DNA of 64,000 bases from Methylopila turkensis (GCF_027922325.1 NZ_BSFL01000001.1:1-64000), one strand, 5' to 3'. Shown: positions 43,828-54,097, counted from the first letter of the stretch. The notes: a model not told the origin generated them from the letters alone. Numbers and translations: made by a program.

Positions 43828-45036
43828 ATGAACGACGAAATGAGCGCCTACGACGTCGTGGTGGTCGGGGGCGGCCCGTCGGGCGCGACCGCGGCGGCCG
43901 ACCTCGCGCGGGGCGGCAAGAAGGTCCTGCTGCTCGACAAAGCGGGCCGCATCAAACCGTGCGGCGGCGCGATCCCGCCGCGCACGCTGAAGGATTTCGA
44001 CGTCCCCGAAAGCCTGCTGGTGGCGCGCGCCCGCTCGGCGCGCATCGTCGCGCCGTCCGATCGCAGCGTCGACATGCCGATCGAAGACAACTTCGTCGGT
44101 ATGGTGGACCGGGAAATCTTCGACGAATGGCTGCGCGAGCGCGCGGTCCGCGTCGGCGCTGACCGGCGCGATGGGACGTATCTGAGGATCGAGCGTGATC
44201 CGGATGGCATGGCCGTGGTCGCGTTCCGACCGAAGGGCGCCGACGAGACGGAGCGGGTGCGCGCCAGATGCGTGATCGGCGCAGATGGCGCGAACAGCCA
44301 GGTGGCGCGGCAGGAGATCCCCGCCCCGCCCGCGCCTTACGTGTTCGCCTATCACGAGATCGTCGAGGCGCCGGCCGGCATGGCGGGCGAAACCTACGAT
44401 GGACGGCGCTGCGACATCTACTATCAGGGCGCGTTCTCGCCGGATTTCTACGCCTGGGTGTTTCCGCACGGCTCGACCGCGAGCGTTGGGACCGGCAGCG
44501 CGCAAAAGGGCTTCGGCTTGCGCGAGGCGGTCGCGGGCCTGCGCATGAAGACCGGCCTCGCCGGCTGCCGCACGCTCCGCAGCGAGGGCGCGCCGCTTCC
44601 CCTGAAACCACTGAGGCGATGGGAGAACGGCCGCGACGTCATCGTGACGGGTGACGCAGCCGGCGTCGTCGCGCCAGCGTCCGGCGAAGGCATCTATTAC
44701 GCGATGGCGTGCGGGCGGATGACCGCGGCGGCGGTCGACAGCTTTCTCGAGACCGGCGACGCGCGCGCGCTCAAACTCGCCCGCAAGCGGTTCCTGAAAG
44801 CGCACGGCCGGGTGTTCTTCATCCTGCGGATCATGCAACGCTTCTGGTACTCGACCGACCGGCGGCGGGAGCGCTTCGTGAGCCTGTGCGCGGACCCCGA
44901 CATCCAGCGGCTCACCTGGCAGTCCTACCTCGAGAAGGAACTGGTCCGAAGCGATCCGATGGCGCATGTCCGAATCTTCTTCAAGGATCTTGCGCAGCTG
45001 TTCGGCGTCGTTTCGCCATGGGGCCGAAGAGCGTGA
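43828..45036 (+). CDS. bchP: Geranylgeranyl reductase (bacteriochlorophyll tail)
   Basis: A 402-residue flavoprotein that reduces the geranylgeranyl tail to phytyl. The N-terminal FAD motif is VVVGGGPSGATAAADLA, with KPCGGAIPPRTL and VTGDAAGVVAPASGEGIYYAM following. A GAAGGAG ribosome-binding site lies eight bases before ATG 43828. Confidence 0.95.
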   Translation: MNDEMSAYDVVVVGGGPSGATAAADLARGGKKVLLLDKAGRIKPCGGAIPPRTLKDFDVPESLLVARARSARIVAPSDRSVDMPIEDNFVGMVDREIFDEWLRERAVRVGADRRDGTYLRIERDPDGMAVVAFRPKGADETERVRARCVIGADGANSQVARQEIPAPPAPYVFAYHEIVEAPAGMAGETYDGRRCDIYYQGAFSPDFYAWVFPHGSTASVGTGSAQKGFGLREAVAGLRMKTGLAGCRTLRSEGAPLPLKPLRRWENGRDVIVTGDAAGVVAPASGEGIYYAMACGRMTAAAVDSFLETGDARALKLARKRFLKAHGRVFFILRIMQRFWYSTDRRRERFVSLCADPDIQRLTWQSYLEKELVRSDPMAHVRIFFKDLAQLFGVVSPWGRRA

Positions 45037-45064
45037 CCATGCCAGCGAGGCCGCAGACAGAACC

Positions 45065-45571
45065 GTGACGCTCGCTCTCGAAATAGCCTCGGCCGTCGGG
45101 TGGGGCCTCGTGGTGGCGGGCGTCGGCGGCGCGTTGACCCGGCTCGACAGCTGGTATGATGGGCTGAAGCGCCCGAAGCTGCAGCCGCCCGACTGGGCGT
45201 TTGGACCGGCCTGGACCGTAATCCTCGCGCTCGCCGCCACATCGGCTCTGCTCGCATGGCGCAATGCGCCCGACGATGCCGCGCGCATGCTGGTGGTTGC
45301 GCTGTTCGGGGTGAACGGCGCGCTCAACATCCTCTGGAACCTGTTGTTCTTCACACGCAAACGGCCTGACCACGCGCTTGTCGAGGTCGTTTTCCTATGG
45401 CTGTCGATCCTTGCGGCGGTCGTTACGTTCCGGACGTTCTCGCCCGTCTCGTCGTGGCTGCTTGCTCCCTATCTGGTCTGGGTGGGTTTCGCATCCTACC
45501 TCAACCTGGAGATCGTCCGCCTCAATGGTCCGTTCGGCGCGCGCGCTGACAAGACGATCCCACGCGTCTGA
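45065..45571 (+). CDS. tspO: TspO/MBR-family tryptophan-rich sensory protein
   Basis: A 168-residue protein with five membrane spans of the translocator/benzodiazepine-receptor family (LKRPKLQPPDWAFGPAWTVI, NILWNLLFFTRKRP). It starts at GTG 45065, 28 bases after bchP. In Rhodobacter TspO modulates photosynthesis gene expression, probably through export or turnover of tetrapyrrole intermediates, acting with the AppA/PpsR circuit. Here it ends the bchG-bchP operon. Confidence 0.9.
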   Translation: MTLALEIASAVGWGLVVAGVGGALTRLDSWYDGLKRPKLQPPDWAFGPAWTVILALAATSALLAWRNAPDDAARMLVVALFGVNGALNILWNLLFFTRKRPDHALVEVVFLWLSILAAVVTFRTFSPVSSWLLAPYLVWVGFASYLNLEIVRLNGPFGARADKTIPRV

Positions 45572-45576
45572 TAAGG

Positions 45577-45840
45577 TCAGCGTCCGAGGCGCCTACCAAG
45601 ATCGATCGCGTGGAAAACGCCTGACGCCGCGAGCGCCGCCGCTGCGCACCACCACGGAGCGTCGACAAGCGCGGCGCGAAGCGCGAGGATCAACGCCACG
45701 CCCGCGCCGAGGAACGGCCAGACGTCAGCGATCCGCGAACGGCCGTTTGGCCCTTTCATGCGCCATAGGACGAAGGCCTCGATCGCTATCAGCGCCAGCG
45801 CGATATCTGCTGCACGTCCGCTCGAGAATAATTCCGACAT
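45577..45840 (-). CDS. Small three-span membrane protein, unknown function
   Basis: An 87-residue protein converging on tspO with five bases between stop codons. It has three hydrophobic segments (about residues 9-26, 40-58, 62-78), a positively charged first loop (RMKGPNGRSR) and a basic C-terminus. A short AAGG lies upstream of the ATG. I do not recognise the family. It lies at the outer edge of the photosynthesis cluster. Confidence 0.6.
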   Translation of the reverse strand: MSELFSSGRAADIALALIAIEAFVLWRMKGPNGRSRIADVWPFLGAGVALILALRAALVDAPWWCAAAALAASGVFHAIDLGRRLGR

Positions 45841-46491
45841 TACGATGCATCGCCTTGGCGCAATGGCAGGGCCGCAGTCGCCTCATAACCTGAACCTTGA
45901 CTTTCATCCACCTGCCGTAATCACGGAGCGGATCAAGACGCGACGTCCATTAGCAGAGTTTGTACTCTACAGCATCCAGCGCAAATTGGAGTGCACGGCG
46001 GTAGCTTGTCCTGTGAGCGCGCGCGCCCCGTGAACTCTCTCGGGACCGTCGATGACGCCAGACGGGCGCCGGAGTTCCACAGCGCGTGTCGGAATCGCGA
46101 GCGCTCGGCCCGGGACGAACCATCCAAATGGCGAATCCGCAGTTCTGCCATCCAAACGATGTGCGCTCGCCCAAGCGACAGCTTCCAAATGACAAATCCG
46201 GCGATTTCATTGGTGATGTTTCGTGCCCCTGTCCCAAGACCAACGCCCATTGCCCTGAAGCGGCCCGTGGCGGCGGTTCATCCCTTCCCGCTGCCGCGAG
46301 GCCCCAGCCCAGTCACACCAGTCCTCAGGCGCTTCCGGAGCGCTCTGACGAATAAGACTGGAATGTCTGTAGGGACGCTCTGCGCCGACCTCGGGCTTTA
46401 GAGCCGTTTGTCGCCCTGCCCTCTCACTGAGAGCGGCTCGGCTGACGCGCCGGTGAAGCCTCTAACCGTCGATTTCGCAGAGCATGGAGGC
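45841..46491. other. Gene-poor stretch next to tRNA-Gly
   Basis: About 650 bases without a supportable gene. Open frames of 70-135 codons exist on both strands but overlap each other and show no ribosome-binding sites or family motifs. Two imperfect direct repeats (ATTTGTCATTTGGAAG and ATTCGCCATTTGGATG on the minus strand) occur near 46125-46200. This is where an integrase gene would stand if the cluster entered at the tRNA, but no integrase remnant is readable. Confidence 0.5.
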
Positions 46492-46565
46492 TGGAGCGGG
46501 TGAAGGGAATCGAACCCTCGTCATCAGCTTGGAAGGCTGTTGCTCTACCATTGAGCTACACCCGC
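46492..46565 (-). tRNA. tRNA-Gly(TCC)
   Basis: A 74-base cloverleaf including CCA. The acceptor pairs GCGGGTG with CACCCGC. The anticodon loop is CTTCCAA (TCC), and the T-loop is TTCGATT. Its 3' end points towards the photosynthesis cluster and is partly repeated at 212-245. Confidence 0.97.
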
Positions 46566-46581
46566 AGATCGGATCGGACGG

Positions 46582-46666
46582 TGGTGGAGGGGGTTGGATT
46601 CGAACCAACGTAGGCTGAGCCAACGGATTTACAGTCCGTCCCCTTTAACCACTCGGGCACCCCTCC
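46582..46666 (-). tRNA. tRNA-Tyr(GTA)
   Basis: An 85-base type-II tRNA with a long variable arm and encoded CCA. The acceptor is GGAGGGG / CCCCTCC, and the anticodon loop CTGTAAA reads GTA. It lies 16 bases upstream of tRNA-Gly on the same strand, the classic Tyr-Gly pair. Confidence 0.97.
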
Positions 46667-46806
46667 ACGGTCTGATCCGTCCAGGCTGACGCCAGACGAT
46701 CAGCGAACGCATGAGCCTTGCGACCTGCCTTCGCGGGGGGTGCTTTAGGGGGCCGCGCGGGGTCATGTCAACCGCTAAACGCGAAGGCTATGATCCAGAC
46801 TGGGGA

Positions 46807-49800
46807 TCACGCCGCATCGACCGCGACCACCCCCGGCACCGTGCGCAGGGCGCCCGCGATCTGGGGCGACACCCTGTACCGTCCCGGCAGGCGAATTTCG
46901 ACCTCCGTCGCGCCCTCCTCCAGCACCAGAACCACGTTGACTTCGCCGTCTCCGCCCGGCTGCAGCCGCCGCGCGACCGCCTCAAGCGGCTCGGGCTCCC
47001 GCAGGAAAATTCGCACCGATCGCGACAGTTTCTCGGCGGCTTGGTCGAGAGGCTCGACGCCCTCGAGACGCAGGCGCACGTCGTCGCCCTCGACCGCCGC
47101 GCTGACTGAAACGATCACCGGAGTGTTCGGCTCCAGCAGGTCGCGGTGCAGCGCGAGGCCCTCGGAGAAAATCACCGCCTCGTAATGCCCGCTCGGATCG
47201 GAGAGCGTGACGATTCCCATGCGGTTTCCGGTCTTGGTCTTGCGCTCCTGGCGCGTCAGCACCGTCGCCGCCAGCCGGCCTCCGGTCGCGCCCCGCTTCG
47301 CCGCCGCGACGAAGTCCGCATAGCGCTGGACCCTCAGCTTCTCGAGCAAGGGCCGATAGTCGTCGAGCGGGTGGCCCGACAGGAAAAAGCCGATCGCCTC
47401 GTACTCTCGCTTCAACCGTTCGCCGGTCGACCAGCTCTCGTGGTCGGCGGGCCGAATCGGATCGGCCGCCGCGCCGAACATGTCGGACTGCCCGACCTCG
47501 GCCGAATCGCGCGTGCGCGCGGCGATCGCCATGATCGGCTCGACGCAGGCGAGCGCGCGCGCGCGATCCGGCTCCAGCGCGTCGAGCGCGCCCGCCTGGA
47601 TCATCTGCTCCAGCGCGCGCTTGGGCAGGGCTCTCGGGTCCAGACGGCGCGCGAAATCGGCGACATCGGCGAAACGCCGCTCCCGACGCTCCGCGACAAG
47701 CCCCGTGACGGCCTGCCCGCCGACGCCTTTCAGCGCCGCGAGCGCATAGAGAATCGCGCCGTCCTCGACGTCGAAGGCGACCGACGAGCGGTTCACGCAA
47801 GGCGGCTTGACCGCGATGCCGAGCCTCAGCGCCTCCTGCCGGAACTCCGCCAGCTTGTCGGTCGAGCCCATGTCGAGGGTCATCGACGCCGCCAGAAACT
47901 CGACGGGGTAGTTCGCCTTCAGATAGGCCGTCTGGTAGGCGACCAGCGCGTAGGCCGCCGCATGGCTCTTGTTGAAGCCGTAGTCCGCGAACTTCGCCAG
48001 CAGGTCGAAGATGGTCGAGGCGTCCGCCTTGCCGATGCCGTGCTCCACCGCGCCGGATACGAAACGTTCGCGCTGGGCGTCCATCTCGGAGCGGATCTTC
48101 TTGCCCATGGCGCGCCGGAGCAGGTCCGCCTCGCCGAGCGAATAGCCCGCGAGCGACTGCGCCGTCTGCATCACCTGCTCCTGGTAGATGATGACGCCGA
48201 AGGTCTCGCCCAGAATCGGGGCGAGCTTCGGATGCGGATACTCGGGCTTCTCCAGCCCGTGCTTGCGGGCGCAGTAGACCGGGATGTTGGCCATCGGCCC
48301 CGGGCGGTACAGCGCGACGAGGGCGATGATGTCCTCGAAGCGGTCCGGCTTCATGTCGGCGAGCGCGCGCCGCATGCCGGCGCTTTCCAGCTGGAACACG
48401 CCGACCGTCTCACCGCGCGACAGCATGGCGTAGGTGGCCTCGTCGTCGAGCGGGATCTTCTCGAGATCGACCGACACGCCGCGCCGCTTGAGCAGGCTCA
48501 CTGCGGTCGTCAGCGTGGTCAGCGTCTTCAGCCCGAGGAAGTCGAACTTCACGAGGCCGGCCGGCTCGACCCATTTCATGTTGAACTGGGTCACCGGCAT
48601 GTCGGAGCGCGGGTCGCGGTAGAGCGGCACCAGTTCCGACAGCGGCCTGTCGCCGATCACGATCCCGGCCGCGTGGGTCGAGGCGTGCCGGTACAACCCC
48701 TCGAGCTTCAGCGCGATGTCGAGCATGCGCCCGACCTTCTCGTCCTCCGTCCGCGCCTCGGCGAGCTTGGGCTCGTCGACGACCGCCTGCTTCAGCGTGA
48801 CCGGATTCGCCGGGTTCTGGGGCACGAGCTTGCAGAGCTTGTCCACCTGCCCGTAGGGCATCTCCAGCACGCGGCCGACGTCGCGCATCACGCCGCGCGC
48901 CTGCAGCGTGCCGAAAGTGATGATCTGCGCGACGCGGTCGTGGCCGTAGCGATCCTGGACGTAGCGGATCACTTCCTCGCGCCTGTCCTGGCAGAAGTCG
49001 ATGTCGAAGTCCGGCATCGAGACGCGCTCGGGGTTCAGGAAGCGCTCGAACAGCAAGCCGAACCGCAGCGGGTCGAGGTCGGTGATGGTGAGCGAATAGG
49101 CCACCAGCGAGCCCGCGCCCGAGCCGCGGCCGGGCCCGACCGGAATGCCCTGATCCTTCGCCCACTTGATGAAGTCCGCCACGATCAGGAAGTAGCCGGG
49201 GAACTTCATCCGTTCGATGACGCCGAGCTCGAAGGCGAGACGCTTCTCGTAGTCGTCGACCGCCAGACCGGGAGCCGGCCCGTGGGCGGCGAGGCGCGCG
49301 GCGAGCCCCGCCTCCGCCTGCCGGCGAAGCTCAACCGCCTCGTCGGCCGCCTCCCCGTCCCCGACGGTGAAGCGCGGCAGGATCGGCTTCATCGTGCGCG
49401 GTCGGTGCGCGCAGCGCCGCGCGATCTCGACCGTGTTCGCCGTCGCCTCAGGCAGGTCGGCGAACAAGGCCACCATCTCGGCGCGGCTCTTAAGGCCGTG
49501 CTCAGGCGTCAGGTGCCGGCGCTGCTCCTCCGCCAGGAAGCGGCCTTCGGCGAGGCAGATCAGGGCGTCGTGCGCCTCGTGATCACTTCGTTCCGCGAAA
49601 CGGGCGCCGTTCGTCGCCACGAGCGGCAGGCCGCGGGCGTAGGCGAGATTGACGAGCGCGCTTTCGACCGCCCGTTCGCTCGCAAGCCCATGGCGCTGCA
49701 GCTCGACATAGAGCGCGTCGCCGTAGAGCCCCGCGAGCCGGTCAAGACGCGCGGCCGCGATATCCTCGACCCCGTCCGACAAGGCCCGGTCGACCGGGCC

Positions 49801-50253
49801 TTCTGGACCTCCGGTCAGCGCGATCAGCCCGTCGCGATGCGCCTCGAGCATCGCAAGCGTGGCGTGCGGCCCTTCGTTGACGTCGCTTTCCAGGAAGGCG
49901 CGGCTGCCGAGGGCCATCAGATTGCGATAGCCCGTCTCGGACCGCGCCAGCAGAATTATGAGCGGTCGGCGCGTGTCACGACCGGGACGGCCGGGTCGCT
50001 CCTCGCGGTCGGCGAACTCGACGTCGAGCGCCATGCCGACTATCGGCTGGACGCCCGCCCCCGCCAGCTTCTCGGAAAATTCGAGCGCGCCGAACAGGTT
50101 GTTGTCCGTGAGCGCGACGGCCGGCATCCGGTCGGCCTTGGCGACGGCGGCGAGCTTCGCGATCGTCAGCGCGCCTTCGAGCAGCGAGAACGACGACCGC
50201 ACATGCAAATGGACGAAACCGGGTTCGTTCTTCAGTCCGCTCGCGCTCATCAC
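46807..50253 (-). CDS. dnaE: DNA polymerase III alpha subunit
   Basis: A 1148-residue replicative polymerase (DnaE1 type). It has an N-terminal PHP domain (FVHLHVRSSFSLLEGAL), palm catalytic acidic residues in MPDFDIDFCQDRR, a helix-hairpin-helix region and a C-terminal OB fold (TKTGNRMGIVTLSDPSG). The start MMSASGLKNEPG lies 83 bases downstream of an SOS-box-controlled small gene on the same strand. Confidence 0.96.
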   Translation of the reverse strand: MMSASGLKNEPGFVHLHVRSSFSLLEGALTIAKLAAVAKADRMPAVALTDNNLFGALEFSEKLAGAGVQPIVGMALDVEFADREERPGRPGRDTRRPLIILLARSETGYRNLMALGSRAFLESDVNEGPHATLAMLEAHRDGLIALTGGPEGPVDRALSDGVEDIAAARLDRLAGLYGDALYVELQRHGLASERAVESALVNLAYARGLPLVATNGARFAERSDHEAHDALICLAEGRFLAEEQRRHLTPEHGLKSRAEMVALFADLPEATANTVEIARRCAHRPRTMKPILPRFTVGDGEAADEAVELRRQAEAGLAARLAAHGPAPGLAVDDYEKRLAFELGVIERMKFPGYFLIVADFIKWAKDQGIPVGPGRGSGAGSLVAYSLTITDLDPLRFGLLFERFLNPERVSMPDFDIDFCQDRREEVIRYVQDRYGHDRVAQIITFGTLQARGVMRDVGRVLEMPYGQVDKLCKLVPQNPANPVTLKQAVVDEPKLAEARTEDEKVGRMLDIALKLEGLYRHASTHAAGIVIGDRPLSELVPLYRDPRSDMPVTQFNMKWVEPAGLVKFDFLGLKTLTTLTTAVSLLKRRGVSVDLEKIPLDDEATYAMLSRGETVGVFQLESAGMRRALADMKPDRFEDIIALVALYRPGPMANIPVYCARKHGLEKPEYPHPKLAPILGETFGVIIYQEQVMQTAQSLAGYSLGEADLLRRAMGKKIRSEMDAQRERFVSGAVEHGIGKADASTIFDLLAKFADYGFNKSHAAAYALVAYQTAYLKANYPVEFLAASMTLDMGSTDKLAEFRQEALRLGIAVKPPCVNRSSVAFDVEDGAILYALAALKGVGGQAVTGLVAERRERRFADVADFARRLDPRALPKRALEQMIQAGALDALEPDRARALACVEPIMAIAARTRDSAEVGQSDMFGAAADPIRPADHESWSTGERLKREYEAIGFFLSGHPLDDYRPLLEKLRVQRYADFVAAAKRGATGGRLAATVLTRQERKTKTGNRMGIVTLSDPSGHYEAVIFSEGLALHRDLLEPNTPVIVSVSAAVEGDDVRLRLEGVEPLDQAAEKLSRSVRIFLREPEPLEAVARRLQPGGDGEVNVVLVLEEGATEVEIRLPGRYRVSPQIAGALRTVPGVVAVDAA

Positions 50254-50336
50254 CGCCTCCCGACCGCGGCCATCCTACTCCCGGCCGCCGCGGGCCGAGG
50301 CGCGGAGTTCACGTCGGTCCACAGACTTCCGCTCCG

Positions 50337-50447
50337 TTAGACCGCACTGAGCACGTCCGCCCACACCAGCAGCGCTCCCATGAACAACGCCACGGAGCCG
50401 AGTTCGAGCGCCCCTCCGACGATCGCGCGGGCGGTGGTCCAGACCAT
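50337..50447 (-). CDS. 36-residue membrane protein with LexA box, upstream of dnaE
   Basis: A short frame from ATG 50447 with a strong AAAAGGAG ribosome-binding site at proper distance. After MVWTTARAIVGG it is essentially one hydrophobic helix (ALELGSVALFMGALLVWADV). A canonical alphaproteobacterial LexA box lies 26-40 bases upstream. In Caulobacter a similarly tiny, SOS-induced inner-membrane protein, SidA, inhibits division. The comparison is by size, topology and regulation, not by sequence. Confidence 0.6.
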   Translation of the reverse strand: MVWTTARAIVGGALELGSVALFMGALLVWADVLSAV

Positions 50448-50472
50448 GACGAACTCCTTTTAAACTGGTTAT

Positions 50473-50487
50473 GTTCTTTTTTTGTTC
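50473..50487. promoter_or_regulatory. LexA (SOS) box
   Basis: GTTC-N7-GTTC, the alphaproteobacterial LexA motif, with an all-T spacer. It lies 26 bases before the 36-residue gene. The minus strand has TTGACA (plus 50501-50506) just upstream as a candidate -35. lolD ends on the other side, so the box can serve only the small gene and possibly dnaE behind it. Confidence 0.75.
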
Positions 50488-50546
50488 CTTATTTCGCCGA
50501 TGTCAAATGGAAACCGCGCTCTTGTCGGCAGGAGGGTTAACGAATG

Positions 50547-51272
50547 TCAGGCGTCGACGAGCACGCCGTCCCGGAGGGTGATCCGCCGGTCGAGCGTCGC
50601 GGCAAGCTCGAGATTGTGCGTGGCCACCACGGCGGCGAGGCCGGACGCGCGGGCGAGCGCGGTCATGGTCTCGAACACATGCGCGGAGGTGCCCGGGTCG
50701 AGGTTCCCGGTGGGCTCGTCGGCGAACAGCAACCGCGGAGCGTTCGCGACCGCGCGCGCGATCGCCACCCGCTGCTGCTCGCCGCCGGACAGCTCCGCCG
50801 GGCGATGCGACAGGCGCGCGCCGAGGCCGAGATAGCCGAGCAGTTCGGAGGCGCGCCTCTTCGCCTCCCCGGCGGCGAGCCCACGGATGAGCTGCGGCAG
50901 CACCACGTTCTCGAGCGCGGAAAACTCGGGCAGCAGGTGGTGGAACTGGTAGACGAAGCCGACGTGGTTGCGGCGGAGCGTGGTGCGGGCGGCATCGTCG
51001 AGCGCCACGGTCGGGCGGCCGTCGAGATAGACTTCGCCCTCGTCGGGGCGCTCCAGCAGCCCGGCGACGTGCAGCAGCGTCGACTTGCCGGTCCCGGACG
51101 GCGCGACCAGCGCCACCACTTCGCCCGCGTGGAGCGTCAGGGAAGCTCCGGAGAGCACCTCCAGCGCCTCGGCGCCCTGCCGGTAACGCCTGACGACGCG
51201 GTCGAGCTCTAAGAGCGGCGCAGGCGCCGCCTCGGCGTAATCCTCGTTCTCGACGCCGCCATGCTCGGTCAT
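50547..51272 (-). CDS. lolD: Lipoprotein-releasing system ATPase
   Basis: A 241-residue ABC ATPase. Walker A is [10 protein letters not shown] (Ala in place of the more usual Gly at its start), the signature [14 protein letters not shown], and Walker [13 protein letters not shown]. It powers extraction of outer-membrane lipoproteins with the permease encoded just upstream, with which it overlaps by four bases. Confidence 0.94.
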   Translation of the reverse strand: MTEHGGVENEDYAEAAPAPLLELDRVVRRYRQGAEALEVLSGASLTLHAGEVVALVAPSGTGKSTLLHVAGLLERPDEGEVYLDGRPTVALDDAARTTLRRNHVGFVYQFHHLLPEFSALENVVLPQLIRGLAAGEAKRRASELLGYLGLGARLSHRPAELSGGEQQRVAIARAVANAPRLLFADEPTGNLDPGTSAHVFETMTALARASGLAAVVATHNLELAATLDRRITLRDGVLVDA

Positions 51273-52549
51273 TCGTAACGCAGCGCCTCGACGGGATCGA
51301 GCCGGGCCGCCCGCCAGGACGGATAGAGCGTGGCGATGACGGACAGCGCCATCGCCATGAGCACCACCGTCGCCGTCTCGCCGACGTTCGGGTCGGCCGG
51401 AAGCCTGCTCAGAAAATAGATCTCCGGAGAGAACAGCTCGGTGTTGGTGACATAGGCCATGAAGGCCCGGATCGCCTCGATGTTCCAGCACACGATCATG
51501 CCGAGCGCGAAGCCCGCAAGCGTGCCGACGACGCCGATGCTGGCGCCGGTGATCAGGAACACCCGCATCACCGCGCCCGACGTCGCGCCCATGGTGCGCA
51601 GGATCGCGATGTCGCGGCCCTTGTCCTTCACCAGCATGATCAGGCCGGAGACGATGTTCAGCGCCGCCACCAGCACGATGAGGGTGAGGATCAGGAACAT
51701 GACGTTGCGCTCGACCTCGAGCGCGGAGAAGAACGTCCGGTTGCGGTCGCGCCAGTCGAGCAGGTAGACGGACCGGCCGGCCGCCTGTTGCAGCAGCGGC
51801 TTCGCGTCCGCGACCTGATCGGGATGCTCGAGATAGACCTCGATCGCGGAGGCGTCGTCCTCGCGGTTGAAATAGGCCTGAGCTTCGGCGAACGGCAGGA
51901 ACACGAAGGCGGCGTCGTATTCCGACATGCCGATCTCGAAGATCGCGGCCACCCGGTAGCTCTTGATCTGCGGCGTGACGCCCATGGGAGTCACCGCGCC
52001 TTTCGGCGTGACCAGCTGGAGCGTGTCGCCGGCGCGCAGGCCGAGCTGGTCGGCGAGGCGGCGGCCGATCAGGACGCCCTCGCCGTCGTCGAAGCCTTCG
52101 AGCGTCCCGTCGCGGATCGTGCGCGAGACGAGCTGGAGCTTGCCGAGATCCTGCGCCCGCAAGCCCCGGACCAGCACGCCGCCCGACGCCGACGGCGAGG
52201 AGGCCAGCGCCTGCCCTTCCACCAGCGGGATGACGAACTTGACGTCGTTCACTTTGGCGAGGCGTTCGGCGACCTGGGCGAAGTCCGTCAGCGGCCCGTC
52301 GATCGGCTGCACCACCACATGGCCGTTGATCCCCAGGATCTTGGTCAGCAGCTCGGTCCGGAAGCCGTTCATCACCGCCATGACGATAATCAGGGTCGCG
52401 ACGCCGAGGGTGATGCCGAGAAACGAGAAGCCGGCGATGACCGAGATGAATCCTTCCTTGCGGCGCGCCCGAAGGTAGCGGCCGGCGATCATCCATTCGA
52501 ACAGCGCGAACGGACGCGTCGAGCCGACTGGGTCCACGGACGTCGCCAT
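51269..52549 (-). CDS. lolC: Lipoprotein-releasing system permease (LolC/LolE family)
   Basis: A 426-residue permease with four membrane spans, one N-terminal and three C-terminal, and a large periplasmic MacB-like domain. It begins [30 protein letters not shown], typical of LolC/E. Only one permease gene is present, as is usual in alphaproteobacteria, so it may act as a homodimer (LolF-like). Confidence 0.93.
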   Translation of the reverse strand: MATSVDPVGSTRPFALFEWMIAGRYLRARRKEGFISVIAGFSFLGITLGVATLIIVMAVMNGFRTELLTKILGINGHVVVQPIDGPLTDFAQVAERLAKVNDVKFVIPLVEGQALASSPSASGGVLVRGLRAQDLGKLQLVSRTIRDGTLEGFDDGEGVLIGRRLADQLGLRAGDTLQLVTPKGAVTPMGVTPQIKSYRVAAIFEIGMSEYDAAFVFLPFAEAQAYFNREDDASAIEVYLEHPDQVADAKPLLQQAAGRSVYLLDWRDRNRTFFSALEVERNVMFLILTLIVLVAALNIVSGLIMLVKDKGRDIAILRTMGATSGAVMRVFLITGASIGVVGTLAGFALGMIVCWNIEAIRAFMAYVTNTELFSPEIYFLSRLPADPNVGETATVVLMAMALSVIATLYPSWRAARLDPVEALRYE

Positions 52550-52557
52550 TCCGGCGG

Positions 52558-53880
52558 TCAGCGCGACAGCGCGGCGAGCGCCGATTCAGCGCTCAACTGC
52601 TCGGGCGCGGAGGAGCCGCGGCGCTTCAGCTCGACCACGCCGGAGGCGAGCCCCTTCGGCCCCACGACGAGCCGCCACGGCAGGCCGATGAGGTCCATGG
52701 TCGCGAACTTCGCGCCGGCGCGGTCGTCGGTGTCGTCGTACAGCACGTCGAGCCCCAGACCCTTGAGTTTCGCGTAGAGATCCTCGCACGCCGCGTCGCA
52801 GGCCGAATCGCCGGGCTTGAGATTAACAAGCCCGACCCTGAACGGGGCGACCGCATCCGGCCAGATGATTCCGGCGTCGTCGTGGCCGGCTTCGATGATC
52901 GCCGCCGCGAGGCGCGACGGGCCGATGCCGTAGGATCCCATATGCACCGGAACGTCCTTGCCGTCCGGGCCGGTCACATAGGCCTTCATCGGCTCGGAAT
53001 ACTTGGTTCCGAAGTAGAAGATGTGGCCGACCTCGATGCCGCGCGCGGCGAAGCGACGATCCTCCGGCAGCGCCTCGAAGGCGGCGACGTCGTGCTTCTC
53101 CTCGGTCGCGGCGTAGAGGCTGGTCCAGCGGTCGACGATCGCCTGCAGGCCGGCGGCGTCGTCGAAATCGACGTCCGCGTCGGGGGTCTCGAAGTCGAGA
53201 TAGTCGTTGTGGCCAAACACCTCGCTCTCGCCGGTCTTCGCCAGAATGATGAACTCGTGGCTGAGGTCGCCGCCGATCGGGCCGGTGTCGGCCTGCATCG
53301 GGATCGCCTTCAGGCCGAGCCGCGCGAAGGTCCGCAGGTAGGCCACGAACATCCGGTTGTACGAGGTCTTCGCCGACGCCTGGTCGATGTCGAAGGAGTA
53401 GGCGTCCTTCATCAGGAACTCGCGCGAGCGCATCACGCCGAATCGCGGCCGCACCTCGTCCCGAAACTTCCACTGGATGTGGTAGAGATTCTTCGGCAGA
53501 TCTTTGTGGGATCGGACGTTCGCGCGGAAGATCTCGGTGATCATTTCCTCGTTGGTCGGTCCGTACAGCATCTCCCGGTCGCGCCGGTCCTTGATGCGCA
53601 GCATCTCCTTGCCGTAGGCGTCGTAGCGGCCGCTCTCGCGCCACAGGTCGGCGAGCTGGATCGTCGGCATCAGCAGCTCGATCGCGCCGGCGCGATCCTG
53701 CTCTTCCCGCACGATTTTCGTGATATTGTTCAGGACTTTGAGGCCGAGAGGCAGCCATGCGTAGATGCCCGCCGCCTCCTGGCGGATCATGCCCGCCCGC
53801 AGCATCAGCCGGTGCGAGACGATCTCGGCCTCCTTCGGCGCGTCGCGCAGGATCGGCATGAAGTAGCGGCTGAGGCGCAT
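52558..53880 (-). CDS. proS: Prolyl-tRNA synthetase
   Basis: A 440-residue class II synthetase of the short alphaproteobacterial form, lacking the editing insert. It starts [20 protein letters not shown]. Motifs 2 ([25 protein letters not shown]) and 3 ([13 protein letters not shown]) are clear. Upstream frame extension is not homologous. It lies eight bases upstream of the lol operon. Confidence 0.95.
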   Translation of the reverse strand: MRLSRYFMPILRDAPKEAEIVSHRLMLRAGMIRQEAAGIYAWLPLGLKVLNNITKIVREEQDRAGAIELLMPTIQLADLWRESGRYDAYGKEMLRIKDRRDREMLYGPTNEEMITEIFRANVRSHKDLPKNLYHIQWKFRDEVRPRFGVMRSREFLMKDAYSFDIDQASAKTSYNRMFVAYLRTFARLGLKAIPMQADTGPIGGDLSHEFIILAKTGESEVFGHNDYLDFETPDADVDFDDAAGLQAIVDRWTSLYAATEEKHDVAAFEALPEDRRFAARGIEVGHIFYFGTKYSEPMKAYVTGPDGKDVPVHMGSYGIGPSRLAAAIIEAGHDDAGIIWPDAVAPFRVGLVNLKPGDSACDAACEDLYAKLKGLGLDVLYDDTDDRAGAKFATMDLIGLPWRLVVGPKGLASGVVELKRRGSSAPEQLSAESALAALSR

Positions 53881-54097
53881 CGGTCGGGAGGCTCCGGAGA
53901 ACGGCGGCGCAGGGCTTCGAGCCGAGGCCGCGCGAGGCCGGAACGAAACCCGATGCCCCCCCAAAACACAAGCCCCGATGGGCGCTTCCGACAGAGGCTT
54001 CGCGCGCTGGGCAAGCCGGCGGCGACGAGTTGCGTTTCTCACGCACTTTTTTTCGGCGCCGGATGCTCAGGATGATGACAAGCACGCGACGGCAGGG

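Noticed and set aside
45933..46401. Overlapping 70-136 codon frames on both strands near tRNA-Gly
   Set aside because: They are mutually overlapping, have no family motif or ribosome-binding site, and have noise-like composition.
54029..54054. TGCG-N7-CGCA followed by a T run on the plus strand, resembling a terminator
   Set aside because: The stem is only four base pairs, too weak, and there is no gene upstream on that strand.
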